Positions 36,396 to 44,903 of a DNA stretch of 64,000 bases are shown here, in pieces (position 1 is the first letter of the stretch; each line of letters starts with the position of its first letter). Below the pieces are notes generated by a model. That model saw only the letters and a list, made by a program, of their open reading frames with translations. It searched no databases and was not told the origin of the DNA. The stretch comes from Turicibacter faecis (lineage in GTDB: Bacteria; Bacillota_I; Bacilli_A; MOL361; Turicibacteraceae). The position numbers were made by a program, and so were the translations under genes. Location: the NCBI RefSeq assembly GCF_037076425.1, contig NZ_AP028127.1, positions 1,673,501 through 1,737,500 on the forward strand, given 5' to 3'.

Positions 36396-37178
36396 CTAGT
36401 TGAGTCCACAATCAAATTCATCTCCCTCACAATATGGCATAAAGACATATCCTAACTCTCTATAATAATTGAAGACCTGTGGTAAAGTTTCTAAAGTTAA
36501 TTTCTTTTCGTGAAATAGTAAAACAACTTCATCAGGGTAATGTGCCATCTCTAAATCTTTCACGACTTGATCCATAATTTCACTCGAACTTGACTTAGCC
36601 CAGTCTAACGAGTCAACATTCCAATCCACGCAGTTAAGTCCAGCATCTTTTATAGCCTGGTAGTGTGCCTTCGTAAAATGACCTCTACCTCCGTAAGGTG
36701 GGCGACAAAGATTACTTTCAAATCCGGTTAATTCCTTAACCTTTCCTCTTACTTCTAACATTTCATTAACAAAGTTATGAGCCGCATCTGGTGAATTATA
36801 TAATTTATCTAAATCGTGAGTCATACTATGTAATCCTATATAATGACCATGATCTAAAATTTCATTCAAAATTTCCCCCGAATGAGGGATATTATTAATA
36901 CTTTCACCGATGACAAAAAATACGGCAGGAACCTGTTCTCTTTCTAATAAATCTAATATTTCTTTTGTATACTTAGACGGACCATCATCAAATGTTAAAT
37001 ATGCAACTTTATCAGGTTTAGGTTCATGATAAATAAAATGGTCAATGCGATCCTCAACAGTAGCCGATTTAACGGTAGGACAACAAACCGATAATAAACA
37101 ACTTAAGAAAGAGAAAAACAAAAAAAGATGCAGTTTATTATTAGTCAATAGCTTTCTCATTATATCAACTCTTTTCAT
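36396..37178 (-). CDS. Polysaccharide deacetylase (CE4 family), paralogue
   Basis: 260 residues: signal peptide or anchor (about 15-38), then a NodB domain with TFDDGPS, HSMTHD, RPPYGG, DWNVDSLDW and LFHEK. It resembles the next gene over its whole catalytic length and likely arose by tandem duplication. The 122-base gap to the next gene shows no terminator, so the two may be co-transcribed. An ATG six codons further in is a possible alternative start. Substrate likely peptidoglycan. Confidence 0.9.
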   Translation of the reverse strand: MKRVDIMRKLLTNNKLHLFLFFSFLSCLLSVCCPTVKSATVEDRIDHFIYHEPKPDKVAYLTFDDGPSKYTKEILDLLEREQVPAVFFVIGESINNIPHSGEILNEILDHGHYIGLHSMTHDLDKLYNSPDAAHNFVNEMLEVRGKVKELTGFESNLCRPPYGGRGHFTKAHYQAIKDAGLNCVDWNVDSLDWAKSSSSEIMDQVVKDLEMAHYPDEVVLLFHEKKLTLETLPQVFNYYRELGYVFMPYCEGDEFDCGLN

Positions 37179-37236
37179 TAAACTTCTTTTTTAGTATGGA
37201 CGAGTTCTATTTAAATTATATCCTTATTCCAATAAA

Positions 37237-37268
37237 AAAAGTGTGAAGAGAAAATCTTCACACTTAAT
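37237..37268 (-). terminator. ptsI terminator
   Basis: Minus strand AAGTGTGAAGA-TTTTC-TCTTCACACTT followed by TTTTTTA; immediately after the ptsI stop codon. Confidence 0.85.
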
Positions 37269-37271
37269 TAA

Positions 37272-38981
37272 TTATTTTTGGATATTTTCAACTAATTCGA
37301 TAACTTCTTCTACTGTTGATTTGTTTAACGCTTCAGCAGCTAATTCTGCCATTTCAGCTTTTGATAATTTACTGATTAATGAACGAGCAGGTAAGATAGA
37401 AGTTGCAGACATTGAGAACTCATCTAATCCTAATCCTAATAATAATGGAATAGCAGTTTGATCTCCGGCCATTTCACCGCACATTCCAGTCCATTTACCT
37501 TCCTTATGCGCTGCATCAATAACCATTTTTACTAAGCGTAAAATACTTGGGTTATATGGTTGGTATAAGTATGATACTTTTTCGTTCATACGGTCAGCTG
37601 CCATTGTGTATTGAATTAAATCGTTTGTTCCGATTGAGAAGAAGTCTACTTCTTTTGCGAATTGATCAGCTAATACAGCTGCAGATGGAATTTCAACCAT
37701 CATTCCCACTTCAATCTCATCAGAAACTGTTACACCTTCTGAAACTAATTTCGCTTTTTCTTCTAATAATAAAGCTTTAGCTGCACGGAATTCATTTAAT
37801 GTTGCAATCATTGGGAACATGATACGTAATTTACCGTAAGCACTTGCACGTAATAAAGCACGTAATTGTGTACGGAATAAATCTGTATCATCTAAACATA
37901 AACGAACCGCACGGTAACCTAAGAATGGGTTCATTTCTTTTGGTAAGTGTAAGTAAGGTAATTCTTTATCTCCACCGATATCTAACGTACGAACAACAAC
38001 AGGTTTTTCTCCCATCGCTTCTAATACTGCTTTATAAGCTTCAAATTGTTCTTCTTCAGTTGGGAAGTTGTCACGTCCCATATATAAGAATTCTGTACGG
38101 TATAATCCAACAGCTTCTCCACCGTTACCTAAAACACCTTCTACATCGTTTGGTGTTCCGATATTCGCTGCTAACTCTACGTGTTGTCCATCTTTAGAAA
38201 CCGTTTTCTCATTTTTTAACTTCGCCCATTCAGCTTTTTGAGCTTCGTATGCTTTCGCTACTTCTTCATAATGAGAAACTTGATCAGCAGATGGATTAAT
38301 AATAACGTTTCCTTCTAATCCGTCTAAGATAATCATATCTCCATCTTTAACGTCTTCTAAGATTGTTTTCGTTCCAACTACAGCCGGAATTTCTAAAGAG
38401 CGAGCCATAATCGCTGAGTGAGACGTGCGTCCTCCGATATTAGTCGCAAATCCTTTTACAAAGTTACGGTCTAATTGAGCTGTATCAGATGGCGTTAAAT
38501 CTTCCGCAATGATAACAACTTGTTCATCGATTGTACTTGGATCGTTAACTTTAACCCCTAATAAGTGTGCTAAAATACGTTTTTTGATATCTTTGATATC
38601 AGCTGCACGTTCACGGAAATATTCATTATCCATGCTTTCAAACATCGTAATAAACATTGTTGAAACTTCATCAAATGCATAAGAAGCGTTTACGCTTTCT
38701 GCTTTGATTTTATCCGTCGTTTGACTTAATAATTCAGGATCGTTCGCCATATTGATATGTGCATCAAATACAGCTGCCTCTTCCTCACTTAAATTTTGTG
38801 CTGCTTTAACTTTAATTTTTTGTAACTCTTCAGTCGTTTTAACTAATGCTTCTTTGTATAAGTTAATTTCTGCTTCTACATCTGCAATTGTAGATTTAAC
38901 CACAGTTAATTCTGGTTCAATTAATTTAAATGCCTTCGCAATGGCAATACCATTAGATGCTGCAATACCTTTAATATTCAC
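37272..38981 (-). CDS. ptsI: PTS enzyme I (phosphoenolpyruvate-protein phosphotransferase)
   Basis: 569 residues from a GTG at 38981 with AAAGGGG 8 bases upstream; the frame extends 66 bases further but those codons cover the promoter region and the family begins at [17 protein letters not shown]. The phosphohistidine site is [20 protein letters not shown] near residue 190, and the PEP-binding barrel contains [19 protein letters not shown] near the C-terminus. It passes phosphate from PEP to HPr and starts all PTS sugar uptake. It follows ptsH but has its own promoter and is separated from ptsH by a terminator. Confidence 0.96.
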   Translation of the reverse strand: MNIKGIAASNGIAIAKAFKLIEPELTVVKSTIADVEAEINLYKEALVKTTEELQKIKVKAAQNLSEEEAAVFDAHINMANDPELLSQTTDKIKAESVNASYAFDEVSTMFITMFESMDNEYFRERAADIKDIKKRILAHLLGVKVNDPSTIDEQVVIIAEDLTPSDTAQLDRNFVKGFATNIGGRTSHSAIMARSLEIPAVVGTKTILEDVKDGDMIILDGLEGNVIINPSADQVSHYEEVAKAYEAQKAEWAKLKNEKTVSKDGQHVELAANIGTPNDVEGVLGNGGEAVGLYRTEFLYMGRDNFPTEEEQFEAYKAVLEAMGEKPVVVRTLDIGGDKELPYLHLPKEMNPFLGYRAVRLCLDDTDLFRTQLRALLRASAYGKLRIMFPMIATLNEFRAAKALLLEEKAKLVSEGVTVSDEIEVGMMVEIPSAAVLADQFAKEVDFFSIGTNDLIQYTMAADRMNEKVSYLYQPYNPSILRLVKMVIDAAHKEGKWTGMCGEMAGDQTAIPLLLGLGLDEFSMSATSILPARSLISKLSKAEMAELAAEALNKSTVEEVIELVENIQK

Positions 38982-39021
38982 AATGCTACCCCTTTCATTT
39001 TTCAATGATATATACTTAATT

Positions 39022-39049
39022 ATTATATCAGATAAAATTAGTTTCACAA
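39022..39049 (-). promoter_or_regulatory. Promoter of ptsI
   Basis: -35 TTGTGA (39049-39044), 16-base spacer, -10 TATAAT (39027-39022), 41 bases before the GTG start. Confidence 0.7.
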
Positions 39050-39116
39050 TAGCCTTTTCTATGTAAACTGTTACATATGTTATTATGTCGCATTTTCACC
39101 TGATAGGAGATAAATA

Positions 39117-39144
39117 AAAAGTACTGGTTATCCAGTACTTTTTA
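39117..39144 (-). terminator. ptsH terminator
   Basis: AAAAAGTACTGG-TTAT-CCAGTACTTTTT, a perfect stem between ptsH and ptsI. It should end or reduce transcription from ptsH into ptsI. Confidence 0.9.
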
Positions 39145-39159
39145 TTCTATTTTAGATAA

Positions 39160-39426
39160 TTATTTACCTAATCCTTGAGTTGTAATTGTTTCTGTTAATG
39201 CAGTGATTGCCTCTTCAGCATCTGCACCTTCAGCAGAAATTGTAATTTCAGCTCCTTGTTGGATTCCTAAAGACATAACACCCATGATTGATTTTAAGTT
39301 AACTTTTTTGTCACGGTATGTTAATGAGATTTCTGCGCTGTATTTGCTAGCTGTATTTACTAATACTGTAGCAGGACGAGCATGTAATCCAGTTTCATCT
39401 GTAATTGTAAAGATTTTTTCCATCAA
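39160..39426 (-). CDS. ptsH: Phosphocarrier protein HPr
   Basis: 88 residues, the normal HPr size. His15 is in [11 protein letters not shown] and the regulatory Ser46 region is [18 protein letters not shown], so HPr kinase and CcpA control can be expected. HPr carries phosphate from enzyme I to the sugar-specific IIA domains. GAGGAGCG lies before the ATG. Neighbours crr and ptsI complete the general PTS set. Confidence 0.97.
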   Translation of the reverse strand: MMEKIFTITDETGLHARPATVLVNTASKYSAEISLTYRDKKVNLKSIMGVMSLGIQQGAEITISAEGADAEEAITALTETITTQGLGK

Positions 39427-39510
39427 TAATCGCTCCTCTTTTAATTAAATTAGTTTCAACGTTATTGTAACGTGCGACTTTTAAAAAATCAAGTTCTATA
39501 ACAATGAAAT

Positions 39511-40020
39511 TTATTTGATTTCTAAAATGCTAACTTCACCATGTGTAACAGGTCCAGTTTTCTTTAAGTCAATGACTTTTTCACCTAAGTTAGTGAAAAC
39601 AACTGGTGTTACTAATGATGGCACTTTAGGACGAACAGCATCAAGATCAACTGATAATAATAATGTATCAGGCGTTACTGTATCTCCCTCAGCAACGTGA
39701 GCTGTAAATCCTTCACCTTTTAATGCAACAGTATCCATTCCAAAATGGATTAAGATTTCATGTCCGTCATTAGATTCTAACGCTACGGCATGTTTTGTTG
39801 GGAAAACGTTTAATACTTTACCTGAAACAGGTGAATAAACTTTTCCTTCCGTTGGTTCGATAGCAAATCCATCACCCATCATTTTTTGACTGAATACTGG
39901 ATCTGGTACTTCTGTAATTGATAATAGCTTCCCTGTAATAGGAGCACAAATTCCTTTTTTCGGTTCTTCAGTCTTTGAGTTTGAACTAAATAAATTTTTA
40001 ATTGAGTCAAAAATTCCCAT
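39511..40020 (-). CDS. crr: PTS glucose-type EIIA protein
   Basis: 169 residues from the ATG at 40020, preceded by AGGAGGTG at 4-5 bases; in-frame codons upstream belong to the leader. The domain is the glucose-type IIA: phosphorylated His in [19 protein letters not shown] near residue 95 and the partner His in TKHAVAL near 80. It is free-standing, not fused to IIBC, so it probably serves one or more separate IICB permeases. The order crr-ptsH-ptsI on one strand groups the general PTS components. Confidence 0.92.
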   Translation of the reverse strand: MGIFDSIKNLFSSNSKTEEPKKGICAPITGKLLSITEVPDPVFSQKMMGDGFAIEPTEGKVYSPVSGKVLNVFPTKHAVALESNDGHEILIHFGMDTVALKGEGFTAHVAEGDTVTPDTLLLSVDLDAVRPKVPSLVTPVVFTNLGEKVIDLKKTGPVTHGEVSILEIK

Positions 40021-40099
40021 GGTGCACCTCCTAATATCTTTCATATCTATTATAGCGTTTTTTCTTCACAAATATAGATTTATTTTTAATTTTTCTTAT

Positions 40100-40113
40100 T
40101 AAAAGCGCTAACA
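40100..40113. promoter_or_regulatory. Candidate cre (CcpA) site upstream of crr
   Basis: TAAAAGCGCTAACA matches the cre consensus TGAAARCGYTWWCA at 13 of 14 positions and lies about 80 bases before the crr start. This fits carbon control of a PTS gene through HPr-Ser-P and CcpA. Confidence 0.55.
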
Positions 40114-40268
40114 GGAGGTGATATAGGCGATAATTTTAATATTTTTTTCTTATTTATGTATAAATTCTTCAATTTATGACGTCTATTAGTCGTATGTTGT
40201 CCTAAATTTAACTTTATAAAACGCATTCATATTTTTCCAATCTAATCAAAAAAAGACCATTAGCGAAC

Positions 40269-41234
40269 CTAATGATCTCTTTTTAATAACTTTTTCACAA
40301 TCCACTCTAAATCATCCCTTGCTTGGCAGGATGGAAGTGCCGAAATCTCCTTTAAAGATTTTTTGGTATATTTTTGGGCCAACTCTAATGCCTGATCAAT
40401 TCCGCCCAATTCATCTACACGTTCAATAATTTTTTGAACGTCCGCATCATCATAATGCCCCTTTGAAAGAAGTTCATTTAAATGTGCATCGTCTGTCTTT
40501 AACGCATAAATAAGTGGTAAGGTATAGTATCCCTGCTTGAGGTCATTTCCCAATGTCTTTCCAACCCGTGAAGTATCACCTTTATAATCTAAAATATCGT
40601 CAATGATTTGAAATGCATTTCCTAGATGTAATCCAATCTTTCCTAATTTCCGACATAATTTTTCGTCACATCCAGCTTCATAGGCCCCTATAGCAAGACT
40701 CGTCGCTAAAAGAGCCGATGTCTTTGCCCCTACGATTTTTAAATATTTCTTTACGGAGTCATGCGTCTTAAATCGACCATCAAATTGTTCAATTTCTCCC
40801 ACACACACGCGTGAAACGGCCCGAGACAATTCCCTCATATGGTGGAGCTCATAGTTTTTTGCTAAAAGTTCAAAACATTTTGTAAAAATATAATCCCCCG
40901 TATAAACCGCATAGTCTTTTCCATATTTTTTTTGTGTTGTCAACGATCCCCTACGGTGAGTCGCATCATCGATAATGTCATCGTGAACAAGTGTCGCTAA
41001 ATGCAACATCTCAACAACGGCTGCTAGTGGGTAAATAGATTTAAAAGATTTCGCCCCGAATCCGGCACCAATCAAGCATAAACCTGGTCGAACCCTTTTC
41101 CCTCCTGATTTAGCTAAATCTTGTAATATTTCATTCATCTTTTCCTGCTTGACCGTCATACTTTGTTCAATTACACCATTTACCTCAAAAAGATGATTCA
41201 TCATCCTAGGATTATCTTGCCAAAACGAATTCAT
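40269..41234 (-). CDS. Polyprenyl diphosphate synthase (heptaprenyl/DmkB type)
   Basis: 321 residues with the two Asp-rich motifs of trans-prenyltransferases: LVHDDIIDDATHRRG near residue 80 and FQIIDDILDYKGD near 210. These bind the diphosphates of the allylic primer and isopentenyl diphosphate through magnesium. Such enzymes make the side chain of menaquinone or demethylmenaquinone. The next gene upstream on the same strand is a membrane NADH dehydrogenase, and in Listeria the corresponding gene (dmkB) belongs to the extracellular electron transfer locus, which supports a quinone role. Chain length cannot be read reliably. Confidence 0.88.
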   Translation of the reverse strand: MNSFWQDNPRMMNHLFEVNGVIEQSMTVKQEKMNEILQDLAKSGGKRVRPGLCLIGAGFGAKSFKSIYPLAAVVEMLHLATLVHDDIIDDATHRRGSLTTQKKYGKDYAVYTGDYIFTKCFELLAKNYELHHMRELSRAVSRVCVGEIEQFDGRFKTHDSVKKYLKIVGAKTSALLATSLAIGAYEAGCDEKLCRKLGKIGLHLGNAFQIIDDILDYKGDTSRVGKTLGNDLKQGYYTLPLIYALKTDDAHLNELLSKGHYDDADVQKIIERVDELGGIDQALELAQKYTKKSLKEISALPSCQARDDLEWIVKKLLKRDH

Positions 41235-41297
41235 ATGTTATCACCTACATTACTGAAATACTACCCCGGATTAATCCCCTAAAACTTAGTAATAGAA

Positions 41298-41333
41298 AAA
41301 CATAGTCAATACCCCCGTATTAACTATGTTTTC
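41298..41333 (-). terminator. ndh terminator
   Basis: AAACATAGTCAATAC-CCC-GTATTAACTATGTTT forms a long stem just downstream of the ndh stop codon. T-rich flank is short, so termination may be partial. Confidence 0.65.
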
Positions 41334-41353
41334 CTAATCTCATCTATTCTAAA

Positions 41354-43339
41354 TTAATCGACGTACAAATACCATTTTTTCAATAATGGGATTTTTGGTA
41401 ACATTTTTCTAATCCATGGCCAAACATAATAATCTAAACCTAAGACCATTCCAGAGTTACCAATTAAAGCAAATCCACCTACAAGGTACCAAAGCATTTC
41501 GGTTGGTGCCATTCCAGAAGCCCAAATCATACATCCCATAGCGATAGTCGCAATAGCGGCAACTGGTGTAAATAAACCAATAATCAACATTCCACCGAAG
41601 ATGATTTCACCGCAAATCATTCCACCTTGTACTAGACTAGCTAATTGAGTAAATTGTGTTCCATCAGGTGTATAGAAAAAGGCATCCATTGACCAATTCA
41701 CCATATTTTCAACAAACCCTGGAACAGGTAATACCGTAATCCAATTCATAAAATCATGAATAGCATCTGCTAACATCGTAAAAATATCTCCACTATTTGA
41801 AACAACGTCACTCACCGTTTGCGAAACTGCTGCTGCCGCTGATGAGGCCCCTTCTGCAATTGCACCTGATGCTGCTGTTACTGTCTCTACTACTTCTGGT
41901 ACAACTTGACTAACAGCCTCTGATGCACCACCGATTGTATCTGCCTTTGGAGGTGCGGGTAATAAAAAGACATTGTTAAAATCATGAACAATTTTTGGTA
42001 ATTTAGTTAATCCTTGTTGTAACCACATAAAACCGATAAAAATACGGAGCGGGAATTTCCAGAATACTGGAGCTGAGTTTGATAACAAACCTCCCACCAT
42101 CGAACGATTATTTTTTGTATGGAAAAATTCATGCATTAAATAAGACCAAATCTTATTGAATCCTAATACTTGAATAAAATAAATGATATTAATTAAATGT
42201 TTTGATGCCATTGCAAAAAATCCAGATAAATTAAACCACATTCCTGGCATTCCAACCTGTGCCACCCCATAACGTGATCCGATACAAACCATCGAACCAT
42301 GGAACGTTGGTTTATATGTTTTATGAGTTCCACCATTAATATCTACTGCGATATTATGAGCAACAACTGGTGCTGAATGCTCCGCGTTTTCCACCATCTG
42401 AGGGACAGGGCGTTCTTCACCTTCTGGAATATAGAAAATATTATCTCCAACAACATAAACATCTTCGTAATCTTTCGCCTGTAAGTGCCCGTTTGTTACA
42501 ATGCGTCCACGACCAGCCTTCTCAACTGATGCCTGATCAACAATATCAGACCCCTCAATACCTGCTGCCCAAATCACGGTATGCGTTTGAATAACTTTCT
42601 CACCTTTATTTAAAACCACTTTATCTTCATGAATCTCACTAACCGCTGAATTCATCACTAATTCATTTCCAAGTTTAATTAAACGCTTTTCCGCTTTTTT
42701 AATCAACTTATCTGGGTACATCGGTAAAACTTTCGGTGCAAAATCAACAATGTAAAGACTGACTTCATCACGATCAATATGGAATGAACGACATAACTCA
42801 TCTTTCCATTCCCCTAATTCACCAGCCATTTCAACACCCGTAAATCCTGCTCCAACTGTTACAAATGTCAGTAACTCACGGCGCTTTTGCTTGTCTGCTG
42901 TCAATGCCGCTTGTCGGAACATATTTAAAATGTGCTCTCTTAAGTTTACAGCATCTGTGTATGACCAAAGTTGATGAGCATGTTCAGCCCCAGGAATTCC
43001 AAAGAATGTCGGCTTACATCCCGTCCCGATAACTAAATAATCATACTCGTATGACTGTTGGTCAGATACTAATACCTTTTGGTCAAAGTCAATTGTTTTA
43101 ATCTCATCTAATACAACTTCAACGTTACGCCCAGCAAAAATACGCTTTAAATCCATACGAATTGATTCTTCATCAACACGACCTGCAGCAACTTCATGTA
43201 GCTCAGTTAACATCGTGTGATAAGATTGCTTATCAATTAACGTAATCTGCACATCTTTGTTCTTTTTAAATTTTTTTGCTAATTTCTTTGCAGTTAAAAC
43301 GCCTGCATATCCTCCACCAAGAACGACTATTTTTTTCAT
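41354..43339 (-). CDS. ndh: Type II NADH dehydrogenase fused to a DoxX-like membrane domain
   Basis: 661 residues from the ATG at 43339, with GAGGAGG just upstream. Residues 1-400 are a flavin NDH-2: FAD-binding VVLGGGYAGVLTAKKLAKKF at the start, NADH-binding FVTVGAGFTGVEMAGELGEW near 165, and VYVVGDN near 300. After an amphipathic region come membrane segments (about 430-450), an Ala/Ser/Val-rich spacer (about 470-520), and further membrane spans (about 570-640) with GGMICGEIIFGGMLIIGLFT, resembling DoxX. Simple NDH-2 enzymes are about 400 residues, so this is an extended form. Listeria Ndh2 of the electron transfer locus also has an extra membrane region. It would oxidise NADH and reduce membrane quinone. 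Confidence 0.9.
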   Translation of the reverse strand: MKKIVVLGGGYAGVLTAKKLAKKFKKNKDVQITLIDKQSYHTMLTELHEVAAGRVDEESIRMDLKRIFAGRNVEVVLDEIKTIDFDQKVLVSDQQSYEYDYLVIGTGCKPTFFGIPGAEHAHQLWSYTDAVNLREHILNMFRQAALTADKQKRRELLTFVTVGAGFTGVEMAGELGEWKDELCRSFHIDRDEVSLYIVDFAPKVLPMYPDKLIKKAEKRLIKLGNELVMNSAVSEIHEDKVVLNKGEKVIQTHTVIWAAGIEGSDIVDQASVEKAGRGRIVTNGHLQAKDYEDVYVVGDNIFYIPEGEERPVPQMVENAEHSAPVVAHNIAVDINGGTHKTYKPTFHGSMVCIGSRYGVAQVGMPGMWFNLSGFFAMASKHLINIIYFIQVLGFNKIWSYLMHEFFHTKNNRSMVGGLLSNSAPVFWKFPLRIFIGFMWLQQGLTKLPKIVHDFNNVFLLPAPPKADTIGGASEAVSQVVPEVVETVTAASGAIAEGASSAAAAVSQTVSDVVSNSGDIFTMLADAIHDFMNWITVLPVPGFVENMVNWSMDAFFYTPDGTQFTQLASLVQGGMICGEIIFGGMLIIGLFTPVAAIATIAMGCMIWASGMAPTEMLWYLVGGFALIGNSGMVLGLDYYVWPWIRKMLPKIPLLKKWYLYVD

Positions 43340-43688
43340 GAAACTCCTCCTCAAATAACCCTACTTTTTCATGTCTTAAAACATAAAAAAAGCAACCTTC
43401 CCACAACCATTAATCATCATATACTTTTAATGCGTGGGAACGTCAATAAAACCACTAACATTACATTTAGTTCATTAATATTTTATCATATTTTTTCACA
43501 TATTCAATCTTTTTTAAATTCCATCACTTTACCGAATTCGCCTCCTTTTACACCGTTTGTAACCGATATCATCTTTGGCAGATTAACCTATTCGACAATA
43601 TAAGAAATATTTACTCATGGTAACTTCTATACAAAGTATGTTAAAATAGCAAAAAGTACAACTAATCTAAAGTATGAGGAGGGGTTTG
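43340..43688. other. Divergent control region between ndh and the PplA-like gene
   Basis: 349 bases between divergent genes. Near ndh, the minus-strand RNA can form a hairpin pairing TTCCCACGCATTAA (43440-43427) with TTAATGGTTGTGGGAA (43413-43398), followed 6 bases later by seven T: a possible attenuator in the ndh leader. On the other side TAAAAT at about 43643-43648 could be the -10 of the lipoprotein gene, without a clear -35. Confidence 0.45.
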
Positions 43689-44534
43689 ATGAAATACAAA
43701 AAAGCGTCCATTTTTATGATCTCAATCCTTTGCTTACTAAGTGCTTGTAATGCAAATGAAGTTTCACAAGAAGAAGAAAAGACAGGTGACGCCGTAGAAG
43801 AGGTGATTCCTGTAAATGAAAATCAACATAAATTAAAAGATGGTCAATATTTTGCCGAAGTAGATACGCATACCTCTAATTGGAGAGAAATTGTTGATGT
43901 TGAAGTCGTTCACGGAAAAATAAAAAAGATTACTTTCAATGCCGTGAATCAGGAAGCAACCGATTATAAACGCAGTCAAAACGAACAAAAAGAATCTGAA
44001 TCTGATAACAAAACAGATAACGGATGGGAAGAACAACTTCAATTATTAGAAGATTATCTCCTTAAAAATCAAGATTCTATCCTAACTTTAACCAAGGAAA
44101 CGATTCAACCGATTGAGGGACTCACCATTGATCCCCTTCCATTTATTGAATTATTGCAACGTGCCTTAAAAACGGATCCCATTCAGACAGGTGCCTATCA
44201 GGATGGACGTTATTTTACCACAATTAATGACGAACAAAACAAAACTAAACACACGATTAACCTCTTGGTTCATCACGGATATATTATTGCTGCTCACTGG
44301 GATACAACCATTCCAAGTGATTTAAATCTAACAGAGGAAGAACAATCCTATGTCGATCAATGGAATGAACAGGCCAACTTACTTGAGCAACATTTAATCC
44401 AATTACAAGATCCAACACAAATTACCTTCAATGAAGAAAATAAAACAGCAGATATTTCAGGTGTAACCATCGAAGTACACCAGTTTATTGAGCTTGCAAC
44501 AAAAGCATTGGCCGGTGGCCCTTTATTGGATTAA
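43689..44534 (+). CDS. PplA-like lipoprotein with two FMN-binding-type repeats
   Basis: 281 residues from the ATG at 43689, preceded by GAGGAGG. Lipoprotein signal with lipobox LLSAC near residue 20. Two similar domains follow: DGQYFAEVDTHTSNWREIV (about 50-160) and DGRYFTTINDEQNKTKHTI (about 175-280), each with a VxxGxI strand pair and a closing helix. They match the layout of FMN-binding domains as in Listeria PplA. The flavinylation motif DxxSGAT is altered: the positions read PIEGLT and DISGVT, keeping the acceptor-type Thr but not the full motif. Lying between a quinone-linked NADH dehydrogenase and apbE, it is likely a surface electron carrier. Confidence 0.7.
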   Translation: MKYKKASIFMISILCLLSACNANEVSQEEEKTGDAVEEVIPVNENQHKLKDGQYFAEVDTHTSNWREIVDVEVVHGKIKKITFNAVNQEATDYKRSQNEQKESESDNKTDNGWEEQLQLLEDYLLKNQDSILTLTKETIQPIEGLTIDPLPFIELLQRALKTDPIQTGAYQDGRYFTTINDEQNKTKHTINLLVHHGYIIAAHWDTTIPSDLNLTEEEQSYVDQWNEQANLLEQHLIQLQDPTQITFNEENKTADISGVTIEVHQFIELATKALAGGPLLD

Positions 44535-44577
44535 AAAAGGATAAGATTTCATTTTTTGAAATCTTATCCTTTTTTCT
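44535..44577 (+). terminator. Terminator after the PplA-like gene
   Basis: AAAAAGGATAAGATTTC and GAAATCTTATCCTTTTTT form a perfect 17-bp stem, directly after the stop codon. Confidence 0.93.
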
Positions 44578-44758
44578 ATCTCTAAAGGCGTATTCACTAG
44601 TTCGAACATTATACGACTTTTACCCTTTCTAACGAGAGATTTCCAAAGAGATATAAAAAATTTATCGCCATCACTTCATGGAATATGATATCCTATCTAA
44701 GAGTAACGATAAATTTTGCCCCTATCCTTAACAATCCATTCATTTTACCATTTTACTG

Positions 44759-44832
44759 AAGCTAGGGACTGTCCCTACTAGCGGTGGAGACATTGCCTCC
44801 TCTATAGTGGTGGATACGCGGATAGGGAGGAT
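44759..44832 (+). ncRNA. Unassigned GC-rich structured element upstream of apbE
   Basis: GTCCCTA (44771-44777) can pair with TAGGGAC just before it (44763-44769) or with TAGGGA downstream (44823-44828); the two pairings exclude each other. Between them lies a hairpin GGAG/CTCC (about 44785-44800). The stretch is clearly richer in G and C than its surroundings and lies about 70 bases before apbE. It may be a regulatory RNA; it does not match the FMN riboswitch or other classes I know. The rest of the 44578-44903 gap shows nothing I can name. Confidence 0.35.
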
Positions 44833-44903
44833 TGAACATTCGATTTATACGTATAACCAGCTAGTTTAAATCATACATAAATAAATTAAGAAGGGAGCTT
44901 TTT

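Noticed and set aside
44759..44832. FMN riboswitch before apbE
   Set aside because: The conserved FMN riboswitch blocks are not present; only the position suggested it.
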